DNA from: Candidatus Mediterraneibacter intestinavium
GTDB lineage: Bacteria; Bacillota; Clostridia; Lachnospirales; Lachnospiraceae
Direction of reading: 5' to 3'
Length of the DNA stretch: 63,939 nucleotides
Assembly: GCA_019119205.1 (NCBI GenBank)
Contig: DWXK01000009.1
Location: 1-63,939, forward strand
Every line of letters begins with the position of its first letter. Position 1 is the first letter of the stretch. Shown one piece after another: positions 41,938 through 50,700 of this stretch. Below the pieces are notes generated by a model that worked only from the letters and a program-made list of their open reading frames with translations, had not been told where the DNA came from and did not search any database. The translations under genes were made by a program, and so were the position numbers.

Positions 41938-43221
41938 ATGAGCTATAAAAGATTAACCCCGTCTATCTTCATCAGTCATGGGAAGGCGGTGAAATGGTTC
42001 GATGACAGTACGATCGTCTCGGAGGATGTCATCGGGCTTGCAAAACAGTACTGCGAGAGGGGAGCGGATGAACTGATCGTGTTCGACCTTTCCAATTCGG
42101 ACGAGGAACACGATGAATCCATTGATCTGCTCAAGAAGATCAGCCGGGTCATCAGCATCCCCATGATCGCAGGGGGAAATATACGCAGGATGGAGGACGT
42201 GAAAAAGATCCTTTATGCAGGGGCAAAGCGTGCTCTGCTCAATTTCTCGAAGAGGGTCTCCATCGACCTGATCGAGGAGGTGTCAAAACGCTTCGGAAAA
42301 GAACGGATCGCAGTGTCGCTGAATGATTTTGACGCCCTGTTCAAGCAGCAGCATCTGATCGAAGAGTACAGCACGGAGATCATCTTCATGCACCGTCTCG
42401 ATCTGAATTCAGTCATGAACGTGACGGAGATCCCGTGTGTTGTCCTCACGGACACCATGGAGCAGAGTGAGATCCTGCGTATCTTAAAAAGCGACGGTGT
42501 AAAAGGCGTATCCGGTATGTTTATCAGCCGTCCGGAGATGGATTTCAGTGCGTTTAAAGAAATCTGTGCCAGGGAAGGGATCCAGATGACTTCCTTTGAA
42601 AGCCTGATGGACTTCTCTGAGTTCAAGCTGAATTCGGACGGGCTGATCCCGGTCATCGTCCAGGATTATAAGACAAACGAGGTCCTGATGATGGCATACA
42701 TGAATGAGGAAGCCTTTGACAACACAGTCAAGACCGGCAGGATGACCTACTACAGCAGGAGCAGGCAGTGCCTGTGGTTAAAGGGAGAGACTTCCGGACA
42801 TTTCCAGTATGTGAAAGGAATCTCTGTGGACTGCGATAAAGATACCCTTCTGGCAAAAGTGGATCAGGTCGGCGCGGCATGCCACACCGGAAACCGTTCC
42901 TGCTTCTATACATCGATCGCTGGGAATGATTATGATGCAAAGAATCCTCTTCAGGTATTTGAATCCGTCTACGCCACCATCCTGGACCGCAGGCAGAATC
43001 CGAAGGAAGGGTCTTATACCAACTATCTCTTTGAGAAAGGGATCGACAAGATCCTGAAAAAAGTCGGCGAGGAGGCGACAGAGATCGTCATCGCGGCAAA
43101 AAATCCGAATCCGGAAGAGATAAAATATGAGATCAGTGATTTCCTCTATCACGCGATGGTGCTCATGGTAGATCGGGGCGTGACATGGGAAGATATCACG
43201 AATGAGCTGGCGGAAAGATAA
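41938..43221 (+). CDS. hisIE: Trifusion: degenerate HisA/HisF-like domain + HisI + HisE
   Basis: The 427-residue protein has three parts. Residues 1-220 align with the HisF/HisA TIM barrel ([12 protein letters not shown] at the position of [31 protein letters not shown] phosphate loop). Residues 225-325 are HisI, phosphoribosyl-AMP cyclohydrolase, with the zinc/Mg signatures [17 protein letters not shown] and VDCDKDTLL and [13 protein letters not shown]. Residues 330-427 are HisE pyrophosphatase with [14 protein letters not shown]. In the first domain both HisF catalytic aspartates are replaced (Asp11 position is F, Asp130 position is N) and the second phosphate loop is lost, so it is probably non-catalytic. 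HisA, F, H and C are absent nearby. The operon ends here. Confidence 0.93.
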   Translation: MSYKRLTPSIFISHGKAVKWFDDSTIVSEDVIGLAKQYCERGADELIVFDLSNSDEEHDESIDLLKKISRVISIPMIAGGNIRRMEDVKKILYAGAKRALLNFSKRVSIDLIEEVSKRFGKERIAVSLNDFDALFKQQHLIEEYSTEIIFMHRLDLNSVMNVTEIPCVVLTDTMEQSEILRILKSDGVKGVSGMFISRPEMDFSAFKEICAREGIQMTSFESLMDFSEFKLNSDGLIPVIVQDYKTNEVLMMAYMNEEAFDNTVKTGRMTYYSRSRQCLWLKGETSGHFQYVKGISVDCDKDTLLAKVDQVGAACHTGNRSCFYTSIAGNDYDAKNPLQVFESVYATILDRRQNPKEGSYTNYLFEKGIDKILKKVGEEATEIVIAAKNPNPEEIKYEISDFLYHAMVLMVDRGVTWEDITNELAER

Positions 43222-43243
43222 AAAAGTTCTATCGTAAATATCA

Positions 43244-43283
43244 GGGACATAAGTTATTGTGATCAGAAACTTATGTCCCTTTA
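43244..43283 (+). terminator. Terminator of the his operon
   Basis: GGGACATAAGTT (43244-43255) pairs perfectly with AACTTATGTCCC (43268-43279), followed by TTTATC. It contains an ATG (43273) that is therefore unlikely to start the next gene. Confidence 0.8.
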
Positions 43284-43338
43284 TCGTGGAAGTGCTGTGG
43301 TAAGGATGCCTGCAGCGGGTTCCATTGCAGGGTCGGAA

Positions 43339-43671
43339 ATGGATATTGATATGAATGATTCGGAAATGCGGCGGAGAGAACTGCTGAGGCAGACAAGGAA
43401 ACTCTATGACGAAAGGCGGGAGGTCCCTGCCGTACATCCACGGTACGGCAGCGTCTACCACAGCCTGTATGACGATGAGGAGGAAGAGCGGACGTCACTG
43501 GCGGGAAGTTTCTACATAAGGCTTGTGATAGGGATCCTCTGCTTTGCAGGTTTTGTCTATATGGATCAGAGTAAGGTCAGTGTTGCCGAGGTGGACAGTA
43601 CTGCGATCGTCAACCAGATCGAAAAGAATGTAGACGCGGATACGATCAAAGAAGTGTGGAAAAATCTGTAG
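43339..43671 (+). CDS. Unknown single-pass membrane protein, about 110 residues
   Basis: The protein has an acidic/basic N-terminal part (DSEMRRRELLRQTRKLYDE), one membrane segment (FYIRLVIGILCFAGFVYM, near residue 60-78) and a short extracytoplasmic tail with alternating charged residues. No family recognised. The start is uncertain: ATG 43339 has AGGG/CGGA just upstream; earlier in-frame ATGs at 43273 (in a terminator stem) and 43306 lack sites. It lies between the his terminator and the pgsA promoter. Confidence 0.65.
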   Translation: MDIDMNDSEMRRRELLRQTRKLYDERREVPAVHPRYGSVYHSLYDDEEEERTSLAGSFYIRLVIGILCFAGFVYMDQSKVSVAEVDSTAIVNQIEKNVDADTIKEVWKNL

Positions 43672-43673
43672 AC

Positions 43674-43712
43674 ATAGTTCAGCTCTTTTATCATGGCGCA
43701 TGGCTGAACTAT
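43674..43712 (+). other. Hairpin after the membrane protein gene
   Basis: ATAGTTCAGC (43674-43683) pairs perfectly with GCTGAACTAT (43703-43712); no T-run follows, so it may stabilise the transcript end or act as a weak terminator. Confidence 0.5.
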
Positions 43713-43740
43713 TCAAGCTGCAAGTATTTTCAGAAAAACA

Positions 43741-43769
43741 TTGACAGAACGCTGCAGTCAGCCTATCAT
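43741..43769 (+). promoter_or_regulatory. Promoter for pgsA
   Basis: Perfect TTGACA (43741-43746), a 17-bp spacer and TATCAT (43764-43769), giving a leader of about 110 nt before pgsA. Confidence 0.7.
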
Positions 43770-43885
43770 TTACTATGTATGGCGTTCAGGCGTATACATA
43801 CATGCGGACATGAAAGTGATATGTCTGCACAAGGCAATGTACTTATATTTGACAGACAAAAAGAAAAAGTAAAGAGGATGAACGA

Positions 43886-44470
43886 ATGAAATCAAAAGCA
43901 GAAAACACAAACAGCGCACGCAGCAAGATCCTGACGATCCCGAATATGCTGTCACTTTTCAGGCTCTGTCTGATCCCGGTCTTTATGTGGCTGTATTGTG
44001 TGGAAAAAGACTATATATGGACGGGGATCATACTGATCATATCCGGTATCACAGACACGGTGGATGGATTTGTCGCAAGACATTTTAATATGGTCAGCGA
44101 TCTGGGAAAGGTGCTGGATCCGATCGCAGACAAGATGACGCAGGCAGCCATGCTGTTCTGTCTTCTGACGCGTTTCCCGCTTATGATCCTGCCTCTTGGA
44201 CTCATGGTCCTGAAAGAGTTCTTTATGGGAGTGACAGGATTCCTTGTCATACAGAAGACAGGGAAAGTGTTCGGAGCAGAATGGCACGGAAAGGCAGCCA
44301 CCTGGCTTCTGTACATTATGATGATCCTGCATGTGTTCTGGTACAATATCCCGGATGCTGTGTCAAAGGTCCTGATCGGTGCGTGTGTGTTCATGATGGC
44401 GATCTCACTGGTACTCTATGGAAGACATAATCTGAAGGCGCTGGCACAGGATGAGACAAAAGGAGAATAA
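43886..44470 (+). CDS. pgsA: CDP-diacylglycerol-glycerol-3-phosphate 3-phosphatidyltransferase PgsA
   Basis: PgsA makes phosphatidylglycerol phosphate. The 194-residue membrane protein has the CDP-alcohol phosphotransferase motif with all conserved residues in DTVDGFVARHFNMVSD followed by GKVLDPIADKM, and about five to six helices. GAGG upstream of ATG 43886 is the ribosome binding site. It has its own promoter. Confidence 0.95.
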   Translation: MKSKAENTNSARSKILTIPNMLSLFRLCLIPVFMWLYCVEKDYIWTGIILIISGITDTVDGFVARHFNMVSDLGKVLDPIADKMTQAAMLFCLLTRFPLMILPLGLMVLKEFFMGVTGFLVIQKTGKVFGAEWHGKAATWLLYIMMILHVFWYNIPDAVSKVLIGACVFMMAISLVLYGRHNLKALAQDETKGE

Positions 44471-44478
44471 AGTGCAGA

Positions 44479-44524
44479 CAGGCAAGGCAGAATTACTGAG
44501 TTTTTCAAAATTCTGCCTTGCCTG
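44479..44524. terminator. Long hairpin between pgsA and the convergent genes
   Basis: A perfect 16-bp stem, CAGGCAAGGCAGAATT (44479-44494) with 44509-44524, around a 14-nt loop containing TTTTT. There is no T-run after the stem on either strand, so termination is uncertain, but the position between convergent units fits. Confidence 0.5.
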
Positions 44525-44563
44525 CTGATATCACATACTCAAGTATCATCAGACCATATCTTT

Positions 44564-44775
44564 TCACTCATCATCGACCTCGATCAGTTCATGTGCAGTT
44601 CCTTTTCCGTCGTGCAATTCCTGAACCGATTTTTGTACATAAGCCAGATTTCGCTCAGAAAAAAATGGGTCAGGAGACTGTTGGATCTCAAAGGGTATAC
44701 GCCGTTCGCGAAGAACTGCTTTTACAAAAAGATTGATAGCTGTAGATGGATTTAGCCCTACATTTGCAAAAACAA
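44564..44775 (-). pseudogene. RelB/DinJ-type antitoxin remnant, N-terminus lost
   Basis: Reading the - strand from about 44775 to the TGA at 44566-44564 gives a frame with GLNPSTAINLFVKAVLRERR, IPFEIQ, DPFFSERNLAYVQKSV and the terminal HELIEVDDE, the typical body and C terminus of RelB/DinJ antitoxins. There is no start codon in frame and the first 20-25 residues (the dimer/DNA-binding strand) are missing. The stretch abuts and slightly overlaps the 3' end of the histidine kinase gene in another frame. No YafQ/RelE toxin follows it, so it is an orphan scar. Confidence 0.75.
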
Positions 44776-46065
44776 TACAATGTCTGTAATATATCTCCCT
44801 TTCGCCACCTCCGTCTTCATCGTCCCGGAGTATTTCCGGACGACTTCCTCAACATTTTTCATCCCGATGCCGTAATCTGCCACCGTGTCAGCTGCGCATG
44901 GATTGCTCATATGCAGGAACAGCGTGCCCTGCTGCCAGATGACAGATAAATCTACAGAAGATTTGTTCTCAGGCTGAGCAGGAAACTCTTTTTCCTGTAT
45001 GTTCGCCGTCTGCCGGAACGCCCCTGTCTGAAGCTGCCGGGATACGGACGCATGAAGGGCATTGTCCAGAAGATTCCCCAGGATCGTCACAGCATCGGAA
45101 AAGGGCAGTCCCATATCTTTCGGAATGGAAAGGGTGGGAGAGCAGAGGAGGCCTTCTTCTTTCATTTCTCTTATTTTAATATTCAGTACCGCATCAAATG
45201 CAGGATTCCCTGTGGAAATAACCTGTTCTGTCTGTCCCAGCGCCCCGGATGTCGTATGAAGATAATCCAGAAGATCATCCGTAGAACCGTTCTGGCAGAG
45301 AAGGGCAATGGCGTTCAGATGATTTTTCATATCATGTCTCAGTTTTCGGATCTGTCCGTAGGACTCGATCAGCTGTTTATAGTGTGTTTCCTGATATCTG
45401 AGCTGCTGGCCAAGAAGCTGACGTTCCTTCTCCCTCTGATAATATCCTGTAAATCGCCGGAGAAACTCAAGAAGGGCAAGGTCGATGAGCAGGAGAGTTG
45501 TCTGTATGACCAGATGGCAGAGATCTCCCATCGGTCTGGAAATGATGCTCCCCTCAAAGAGAAAGATCAGCGCCACTGAACTTGCAAAGGTGCAGAACGG
45601 GATAAGAAGAAAAAGCAGTGACAGAGAAAGAGGTAGATCTGTATCAATATTCCTGCACAGTCTGAGACAGAAAAACAGAACCAGCCAGACCACGGCATGG
45701 ATCATCATGATGTAGACCATGCCCCAGCGGATGGAAGGGGGAAACATATTTGTGAGATCATTGAGGATCATCAGGCAGGAGAACAGGATGGAGATCAGGC
45801 ACGTCTCAAAGAACACTTTTTTCTTCAGGTTTTTCGGATAAAAGGGCAGAAGAAGACAGCTTGCCGGGATCACATAGATAGAATTTTCATAGGCACAGGG
45901 CGGGATCATCAGGATCAGAGCGAGCGCGACGGCAAGAAAAGCGCAGAGACGCCGTCCCCGCCGGATACGCCCGTAGACCTGTTCTCTCAGTTCCCAGACC
46001 AGGAGCATATCGATCAGACAGAGGAAGGCGTTCAGTATAAAGTCCCAGTCATTTACATAGATCAT
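44758..46065 (-). CDS. AgrC-like sensor histidine kinase (GHKL family)
   Basis: The 435-residue kinase has about six membrane helices (residues 5-190) and a cytoplasmic kinase part: H-box LRHDMKNHLNAIALL and N-box ILGNLLDNALHAS, then YGIGMKNVEEVVRKYSG. This is the AgrC/ComD-type peptide-sensing or envelope-sensing class paired with LytTR regulators. The start at 46065 (ATGA overlap with the regulator stop) has GGAGGG 7 nt upstream; a second ATG at 46080 is possible. The last few codons run into the antitoxin remnant. Confidence 0.88.
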   Translation of the reverse strand: MIYVNDWDFILNAFLCLIDMLLVWELREQVYGRIRRGRRLCAFLAVALALILMIPPCAYENSIYVIPASCLLLPFYPKNLKKKVFFETCLISILFSCLMILNDLTNMFPPSIRWGMVYIMMIHAVVWLVLFFCLRLCRNIDTDLPLSLSLLFLLIPFCTFASSVALIFLFEGSIISRPMGDLCHLVIQTTLLLIDLALLEFLRRFTGYYQREKERQLLGQQLRYQETHYKQLIESYGQIRKLRHDMKNHLNAIALLCQNGSTDDLLDYLHTTSGALGQTEQVISTGNPAFDAVLNIKIREMKEEGLLCSPTLSIPKDMGLPFSDAVTILGNLLDNALHASVSRQLQTGAFRQTANIQEKEFPAQPENKSSVDLSVIWQQGTLFLHMSNPCAADTVADYGIGMKNVEEVVRKYSGTMKTEVAKGRYITDIVLFLQM

Positions 46066-46772
46066 TGTGCAGCCCTCCATTTCATATACTCAAGATGTTT
46101 GTCACGCACAGACGGACGGTATTTCCTGCTGACAGGGATATGCTCTCCTGTGCTCAGAAGGACCTCCGCATCCCGGATGCTCCGGATATACTCCATATTT
46201 ACAAGATAAGATGCATGTGTACGTACAAAAAGGATTGGATTTAAGTGTTCTGACAGATCACGCAGCCTGCCGTAGAAAGAGAACGCTTCTTTTCCGGTAT
46301 GGAGGGTAACTCTGCGCAGATTGGACTCAAAATAAATGATCTCCTGAAAAGGGATCTGATACTGTACCCGGTCCACATGGAAATGGAACAGTTCTCCACG
46401 GTCTGTGATGTAGTTCACTGCGTCGGAAATGGCTTTGTGAAAGATATCTTTATCGATCGGTTTTGTGATAAAGCGGTAGGGCAGTGTCTCGAAGACCTCG
46501 TATACATACTCCTTATAGTCCGTGATAAAGATGATCAGAGCGTAGGGATCTCTCTCCCGGATCGCCGCCGCGGTCTCGATCCCTGAAATGCCGGGCAGGG
46601 AGATGTCCATGAGATAGAGGGAAAATCTACGCTTTTCACGGGAAAGAAAGGAGAGCAGTTCCTCTCCGGAAGAAAATACCTCTACCGGACAATCCGTCAG
46701 CATTTCTGATATATGGTCTTCAATCTGTGCCTGAACAGGGATACTGTCCTCACAGACCGCGATACGTATCAT
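46062..46772 (-). CDS. LytTR-family response regulator (AgrA-like)
   Basis: The 236-residue regulator has an N-terminal receiver domain with the acidic pair ED near residue 8-9, phospho-acceptor D in YLMDISLPG, and K in the FITKPID region, then a LytTR DNA-binding domain (FHVDRVQYQIPFQEIIYFESNLRRVTLH, FVRTHASYLVNMEYI). It is the first gene of the two-gene operon, with AGAAGGGGG before the start, and has a predicted promoter at 46840-46868. Confidence 0.92.
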   Translation of the reverse strand: MIRIAVCEDSIPVQAQIEDHISEMLTDCPVEVFSSGEELLSFLSREKRRFSLYLMDISLPGISGIETAAAIRERDPYALIIFITDYKEYVYEVFETLPYRFITKPIDKDIFHKAISDAVNYITDRGELFHFHVDRVQYQIPFQEIIYFESNLRRVTLHTGKEAFSFYGRLRDLSEHLNPILFVRTHASYLVNMEYIRSIRDAEVLLSTGEHIPVSRKYRPSVRDKHLEYMKWRAAQ

Positions 46773-46820
46773 ACACTGTCCCCCTTCTTATTAATGTTCT
46801 GCATCAGTCTTTTTTGTATT

Positions 46821-46831
46821 CTGTCATTTTA
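46821..46831 (-). promoter_or_regulatory. Possible LytTR box at the regulator's own promoter
   Basis: CTGTCATTTTA on the + strand, i.e. TAAAATGACAG on the - strand, the same word as the two boxes at 46883-46916. It sits at about +2 to +12 relative to the predicted - strand start, a position that would repress. Confidence 0.4.
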
Positions 46832-46839
46832 CACTCTAT

Positions 46840-46868
46840 AGTATAGTGCTTTTGGAGAAGGCTGACAA
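46840..46868 (-). promoter_or_regulatory. Promoter for the two-component operon
   Basis: On the - strand: TTGTCA (46868-46863), a 17-bp spacer and TATACT (46845-46840). Confidence 0.6.
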
Positions 46869-46882
46869 GCAGTGCCGGATGC

Positions 46883-46916
46883 TAAAAATGACAGAACGGG
46901 ATACCTAAAGTGACAG
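46883..46916 (+). promoter_or_regulatory. Two direct-repeat LytTR-like boxes
   Basis: TAAAAATGACAG (46883-46894) and TAAAGTGACAG (46906-46916); the ACAG cores are 22 bp apart, two helical turns. The proximal box is centred about 45 bp upstream of the start expected from the extended -10 TGGTATGAT (TATGAT at 46944-46949), whose -35 is poor. This is the layout of LytTR-activated promoters. Confidence 0.55.
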
Positions 46917-46986
46917 GCGCGCAGTCTCATCTGTTTTCTCTGGTATGATATTGAAAAAGAAAGATCCAGAAAAGGGAGATGACAAT

Positions 46987-47406
46987 ATGGATGAAAAGAG
47001 AAATGTGATCTTATGGACCTGCCTGGCGGCAGGGACATTCTGTATGGAACTGGTAATGGTCACCCTTACGCCGCTTGCAGAGACAGGGACTCGTTTTGGA
47101 AGTTACGGGATGTTCTATAACCTGCTCTGGTGTGGCGGAAGCTACATCATCCCGCTGATCCTGTACTGTCTGGAGATCAGACTGATGAAATATGTGATCG
47201 GCTGCGTGAACGGATTCTGGCTGATCTGTCATCCGGCGATCGCTGTTTTCTGTTTTGGAGGAGCGGCAATGGGATATTCCGGGATATGGAAAGCCGCCTC
47301 CGGTGTGTTGGAGACGGCCATCCTTATGACAGCTGGAGTGCTGTCGGTAACTGCATTTGTGACAGGTATCCTCTGGTACCCCATGTGCCGGAAGAAAAAG
47401 GCATAG
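46987..47406 (+). CDS. Small four-helix membrane protein, candidate target of the LytTR system
   Basis: The 139-residue protein has about four membrane helices and a basic end (CRKKKA). No family recognised. ATG 46987 is chosen with AAGGGAG 7-8 nt upstream. It is divergent from the regulator gene and lies behind two LytTR-like boxes and an extended -10 without a good -35, so activation by the neighbouring system is inferred. Confidence 0.7.
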   Translation: MDEKRNVILWTCLAAGTFCMELVMVTLTPLAETGTRFGSYGMFYNLLWCGGSYIIPLILYCLEIRLMKYVIGCVNGFWLICHPAIAVFCFGGAAMGYSGIWKAASGVLETAILMTAGVLSVTAFVTGILWYPMCRKKKA

Positions 47407-47445
47407 AGGAAAAGAGAGATTTCTTTAAAGATCAATGATCCAGGA

Positions 47446-48891
47446 TCAATAATCCGGAACCGTGGGCACGGCGTCTTCCGGGATCGGGCATACATATCCT
47501 GACGCTGTGCTCTTTTCAAATTCTGCCCGTGCTTTTTTAAGAAGTTCAGGATCCTGGAACAGATCGACCGCAGAAGCAGCGATCACTTTTGCCGCGCAGA
47601 CAGCTGCTTTTTTCCCGATGGAAGTACCGTCGCAGGAAACGTTCTGCCAGCTGTGTCCGGGACAGCCGTTCGGCCATGATGCCACATGGATCTGCGCTGT
47701 AGGAGTCAGCCAGCTCACATCGCCTACATCTGTGGAGCCGGGATTGAATGCCTCACCCTGATAGAGAGGACAGAGGAAATCGTTCATCGCATGTCCGGCT
47801 TCTTTCTGAAGACGGATCACTTCATCACGCAGGGCTGCATCGTTTGCCGCGCCCAGGCCGGGCACATGATCATTTCCATCATAAGTCCCGGCAAGTTTGT
47901 CTGCAAAGTCCAGTTCTTCGGGCGTGTGATCCGGCACACCGATCTCCCGGAAGTTACGGTACAGGACATTCTCAAGCGTATGGTTGCTGACAGTATCGGC
48001 AAGTCCGTCAATAAACTTCCGTTCCATTGTAGTGTCAGTCATCAGAGCAGCACCGTCTGCGATCCTGTCTACTCTCGCCTGGAGCTGTACTGCCTCTGCC
48101 ACATGGTTGGAGCGGATCATATAGAGAACGCTTGCTTTTGGCTGGACCACGTTGGGACTGACTCCGCCGGCGTCAGTGATGGCATAGTGGATCCTTGCCC
48201 GGTCGCTCATATGCTCCCTCAGAAACTGGACTCCGATATTCATCAGTTCTACCGCATCCAGGGCGCTGCGTCCCATCTCAGGAGCTCCTGCTGCATGGGA
48301 GGCGGTTCCGGTGAATTTATACTGGATCTGGATGCAGGAGTTGGATGAACCTGTCCGGACCTCATTCACATCTTCCGGATGCCAGGTGAGAGCAGCATCC
48401 AGTGATTTCCAAAGCCCTTCCCTCGCCATAAAAGCTTTCGCGGCGCCGCCTTCCTCACCCGGGCACCCGAACAGGATCACCGTTCCTTCATGTCCAGTTT
48501 CCTCGAGATATGCTTTTACACCGAGGGCGGCTCCGAAGGCTCCGGCACCCAGCAGGTTATGTCCGCATCCATGTCCGCATCCTCCCGGAACGATCTCTTT
48601 TTGCTCAAGACTTCCCGCCTCCTGGGAAAGTCCGGAGAGGGCGTCATACTCCGCCAGGATGCCGATCTTCGGGCTGCCGTTCCCAAAACTGGCTGAAAAT
48701 GCGGTGCGTATCCCGCAGATCCCGCGCTCTACCCGGAACCCCTCTTTCTCAAGGATATCACAGTAGTATGCCGCGGACTCGTCTTCCATGAGAGAGAGTT
48801 CCGGATTGCTCCAAATGTGGTCTGCCGCCTGGCAGATCAGTTCTTTTTTCTCTTCAACAGCATTTACTGCAGTCTGTTTTTCGTGTGTCAT
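47446..48891 (-). CDS. M20 family amidohydrolase (AbgB-like)
   Basis: The 481-residue protein resembles AbgB, a subunit of p-aminobenzoyl-glutamate hydrolase, and related M20 peptidases/amidohydrolases: ILAEYDALSGL, the metal-binding GCGHGCGHNLLGAG, GCPGEEGGAAK with the catalytic glutamate, and TASHAAGAPEMGRSALDAV. The start at 48891 (MTHEK) lies 9 nt after AGGAG; an ATG three codons earlier touches that site. It is a cytoplasmic enzyme without signal peptide; the true substrate (amide, dipeptide or folate fragment) is unknown. It lies between the LytTR target and the amino-acid importer. Confidence 0.88.
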   Translation of the reverse strand: MTHEKQTAVNAVEEKKELICQAADHIWSNPELSLMEDESAAYYCDILEKEGFRVERGICGIRTAFSASFGNGSPKIGILAEYDALSGLSQEAGSLEQKEIVPGGCGHGCGHNLLGAGAFGAALGVKAYLEETGHEGTVILFGCPGEEGGAAKAFMAREGLWKSLDAALTWHPEDVNEVRTGSSNSCIQIQYKFTGTASHAAGAPEMGRSALDAVELMNIGVQFLREHMSDRARIHYAITDAGGVSPNVVQPKASVLYMIRSNHVAEAVQLQARVDRIADGAALMTDTTMERKFIDGLADTVSNHTLENVLYRNFREIGVPDHTPEELDFADKLAGTYDGNDHVPGLGAANDAALRDEVIRLQKEAGHAMNDFLCPLYQGEAFNPGSTDVGDVSWLTPTAQIHVASWPNGCPGHSWQNVSCDGTSIGKKAAVCAAKVIAASAVDLFQDPELLKKARAEFEKSTASGYVCPIPEDAVPTVPDY

Positions 48892-48967
48892 TTTCTGCAT
48901 CTCCTTATTTTGTCATTTCTTTTTCTTCTGAAACAGCATAAGACATCTGAACCAGTATAAGACAGTA

Positions 48968-49009
48968 TGGATAAAATGAGATCCCGAAAGAGAATCTCCC
49001 CGGGATCTC
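48968..49009 (-). terminator. Terminator of the amino-acid ABC operon
   Basis: On the - strand GAGATCCCG (49009-49001) pairs with CGGGATCTC (48986-48978), followed by ATTTTAT. Confidence 0.65.
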
Positions 49010-49099
49010 AGATCCGGTCCGGCAGCCTTTACATCCCGGACGGAACATACATTTTAATATATCTTATCAAATAACTTATTTATTTTGAACGCCAGGATC

Positions 49100-49876
49100 T
49101 TACAGAACCTTGGAAAGGAAATCCTGCAGACGCGGATTCTGGGGATTATCAAAGAGTTCCTTCGGATCTCCCTGCTCCAGAAGCTTTCCGTCCGCCATGA
49201 ACAGAAGACGGTTTCCTACCTCGCGTGCAAATCCCATCTCGTGTGTGACAACGACCATTGTCATCCCTTCCTCTGCCAGTTCTTTCATAACGTCCAGAAC
49301 CTCGCCGACCATCTCAGGGTCCAGGGCGGAAGTAGGCTCGTCAAAGAGCATGACTTCCGGCTCCATAGCCAGGGCGCGGACGATAGCGACACGCTGTTTC
49401 TGCCCGCCGGAGAGCTGGATCGGATAAGCGTCAGCACGGTCTTTCAGCCCGACACGGTCGAGCAGTTCCAGTGCTTTCTTTTCGGCTTCAGCTTTGGAGA
49501 TGCCTTTGACTTTCATTGGTGCAAGGGTCATATTGTCGAGGATAGTCATGTGCGGGAACAGGTTGAAATGCTGGAACACCATTCCCATTTTCTGACGGAG
49601 TTCGTCAATATTGAGCTTTACAGTCTTTCCGCTGGCATCTTTATATTTCTTTTTAGTGATATCGATCCCTTTAAATACGATGGATCCCCCAGTTGGTTCC
49701 TCTAAAAGGTTCAGGCTCCGGAGAAATGTTGACTTTCCGGATCCGGAAGGTCCGATGACCGCGATCACGTCGCCCTTATTGATATCAACACTCACTCCGT
49801 CCAAAGCTTTGATGCTTCCGCCTTTATAATGTTTCTTCAGGTCTGTGACCCGGATCATATTATCTCTTGTCTCCAC
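49100..49876 (-). CDS. Polar amino-acid ABC transporter ATP-binding protein
   Basis: The 258-residue ATPase has Walker [10 protein letters not shown], signature LSGGQKQRV, Walker [12 protein letters not shown] and the H-loop VVTHEMG, matching the GlnQ/HisP/ArtP family. The start is GTG 49876, 7 nt after AAAGGAGG, overlapping the permease end by 17 nt; an ATG at 49858 is weaker. It is the last gene of the substrate-binding protein, permease, ATPase operon. Confidence 0.94.
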   Translation of the reverse strand: METRDNMIRVTDLKKHYKGGSIKALDGVSVDINKGDVIAVIGPSGSGKSTFLRSLNLLEEPTGGSIVFKGIDITKKKYKDASGKTVKLNIDELRQKMGMVFQHFNLFPHMTILDNMTLAPMKVKGISKAEAEKKALELLDRVGLKDRADAYPIQLSGGQKQRVAIVRALAMEPEVMLFDEPTSALDPEMVGEVLDVMKELAEEGMTMVVVTHEMGFAREVGNRLLFMADGKLLEQGDPKELFDNPQNPRLQDFLSKVL

Positions 49877-50645
49877 GGCTCATCCTCCTTTCTACGTATG
49901 CGATGATCTTGGAGGTGGGGAAACAGAGACAGAAGTAGATCGCTGTTGCCACCAGCAACGGTTCAATGATGATAAATGTAGCGCCGCGCACTGCGTTGAC
50001 CGCAGACATGATATCCTGCACACCGATAGTATAGGTGATGGCAGATTCCTTGATGATAACGACAAATTCGTTCGCGATCGACGGAAGGATGTTCTTGATC
50101 GCCTGGGGCAGGATGATATACCGCATATTCTGTCCCTGAGACATACCAAGAGAACGCGCCGCCTCTGTCTGTCCGGAATCGATAGACTGGATACCGGAAC
50201 GGATGATCTCGCAGAGGTATGCGCCGGAGTTCATTCCCAGGGCTACGACGCCGGGAAGGAAACGGTCAAATTTAATGAAACCGAAAAGCTGAAAACCGGG
50301 CAGTTCGATAATGCTGAACACACCGTAATATATGATGAAGACCTGTACAAGCACCGGGGTGGACCGCAGGATCTCCACATAAGCGGTCGCGATGAACTCC
50401 AGCGGGTTGAACCGGCTTAACAGAGCCAGGAACCCTTTCTCACGGGGATGACCGTCTGAGTCAAGCCCGAGCGCACGGAACGGTCTGATGTTAGACATAC
50501 GCATCAGAGCCAGGATCAGCGCAAGGCAGAAACCGATAACGACGGTAAAAAGCGCCAGCAGGACTGTTACCAGCGTTCCCTGCCAGAACAGTTCGGCGTA
50601 CGGTGCGATCTTAGGAAAATTTTCCAACTGTATAAATTGATCCAT
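49860..50645 (-). CDS. Polar amino-acid ABC transporter permease
   Basis: The 261-residue protein has five or so membrane helices and the HisM/GlnP-type motif [18 protein letters not shown] plus the EAA loop in [22 protein letters not shown]. One permease gene implies a homodimer. AAGGAG precedes the start at 50645. Confidence 0.94.
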   Translation of the reverse strand: MDQFIQLENFPKIAPYAELFWQGTLVTVLLALFTVVIGFCLALILALMRMSNIRPFRALGLDSDGHPREKGFLALLSRFNPLEFIATAYVEILRSTPVLVQVFIIYYGVFSIIELPGFQLFGFIKFDRFLPGVVALGMNSGAYLCEIIRSGIQSIDSGQTEAARSLGMSQGQNMRYIILPQAIKNILPSIANEFVVIIKESAITYTIGVQDIMSAVNAVRGATFIIIEPLLVATAIYFCLCFPTSKIIAYVERRMSRGDKR

Positions 50646-50671
50646 CAGTTACTCCTTTCATTCAGGAAAAT

Positions 50672-50689
50672 GGGCCCCCGAGGGAGCCC
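50672..50689 (-). terminator. Attenuating hairpin between the binding-protein and permease genes
   Basis: On the - strand GGGCTCCC and GGGGGCCC form a stem followed by ATTTT. Such hairpins reduce permease/ATPase expression relative to the binding protein. Confidence 0.55.
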
Positions 50690-50700
50690 TGTCATTCAAA

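Noticed and set aside
43273-43339. Upstream ATG 43273 as start of the membrane protein
   Set aside because: That ATG lies in the 3' arm of a perfect 12-bp terminator stem of the his operon; ATG 43339 is preferred, though still uncertain.
43656-43889. A 77-codon + strand frame between the membrane protein gene and pgsA
   Set aside because: It overlaps the 3' end of the preceding gene, a hairpin and the TTGACA/TATCAT promoter, has no ribosome binding site and no familiar composition.
44518-44736. A + strand frame of 72 codons
   Set aside because: The opposite strand encodes a recognisable RelB/DinJ body; the + frame is its shadow.
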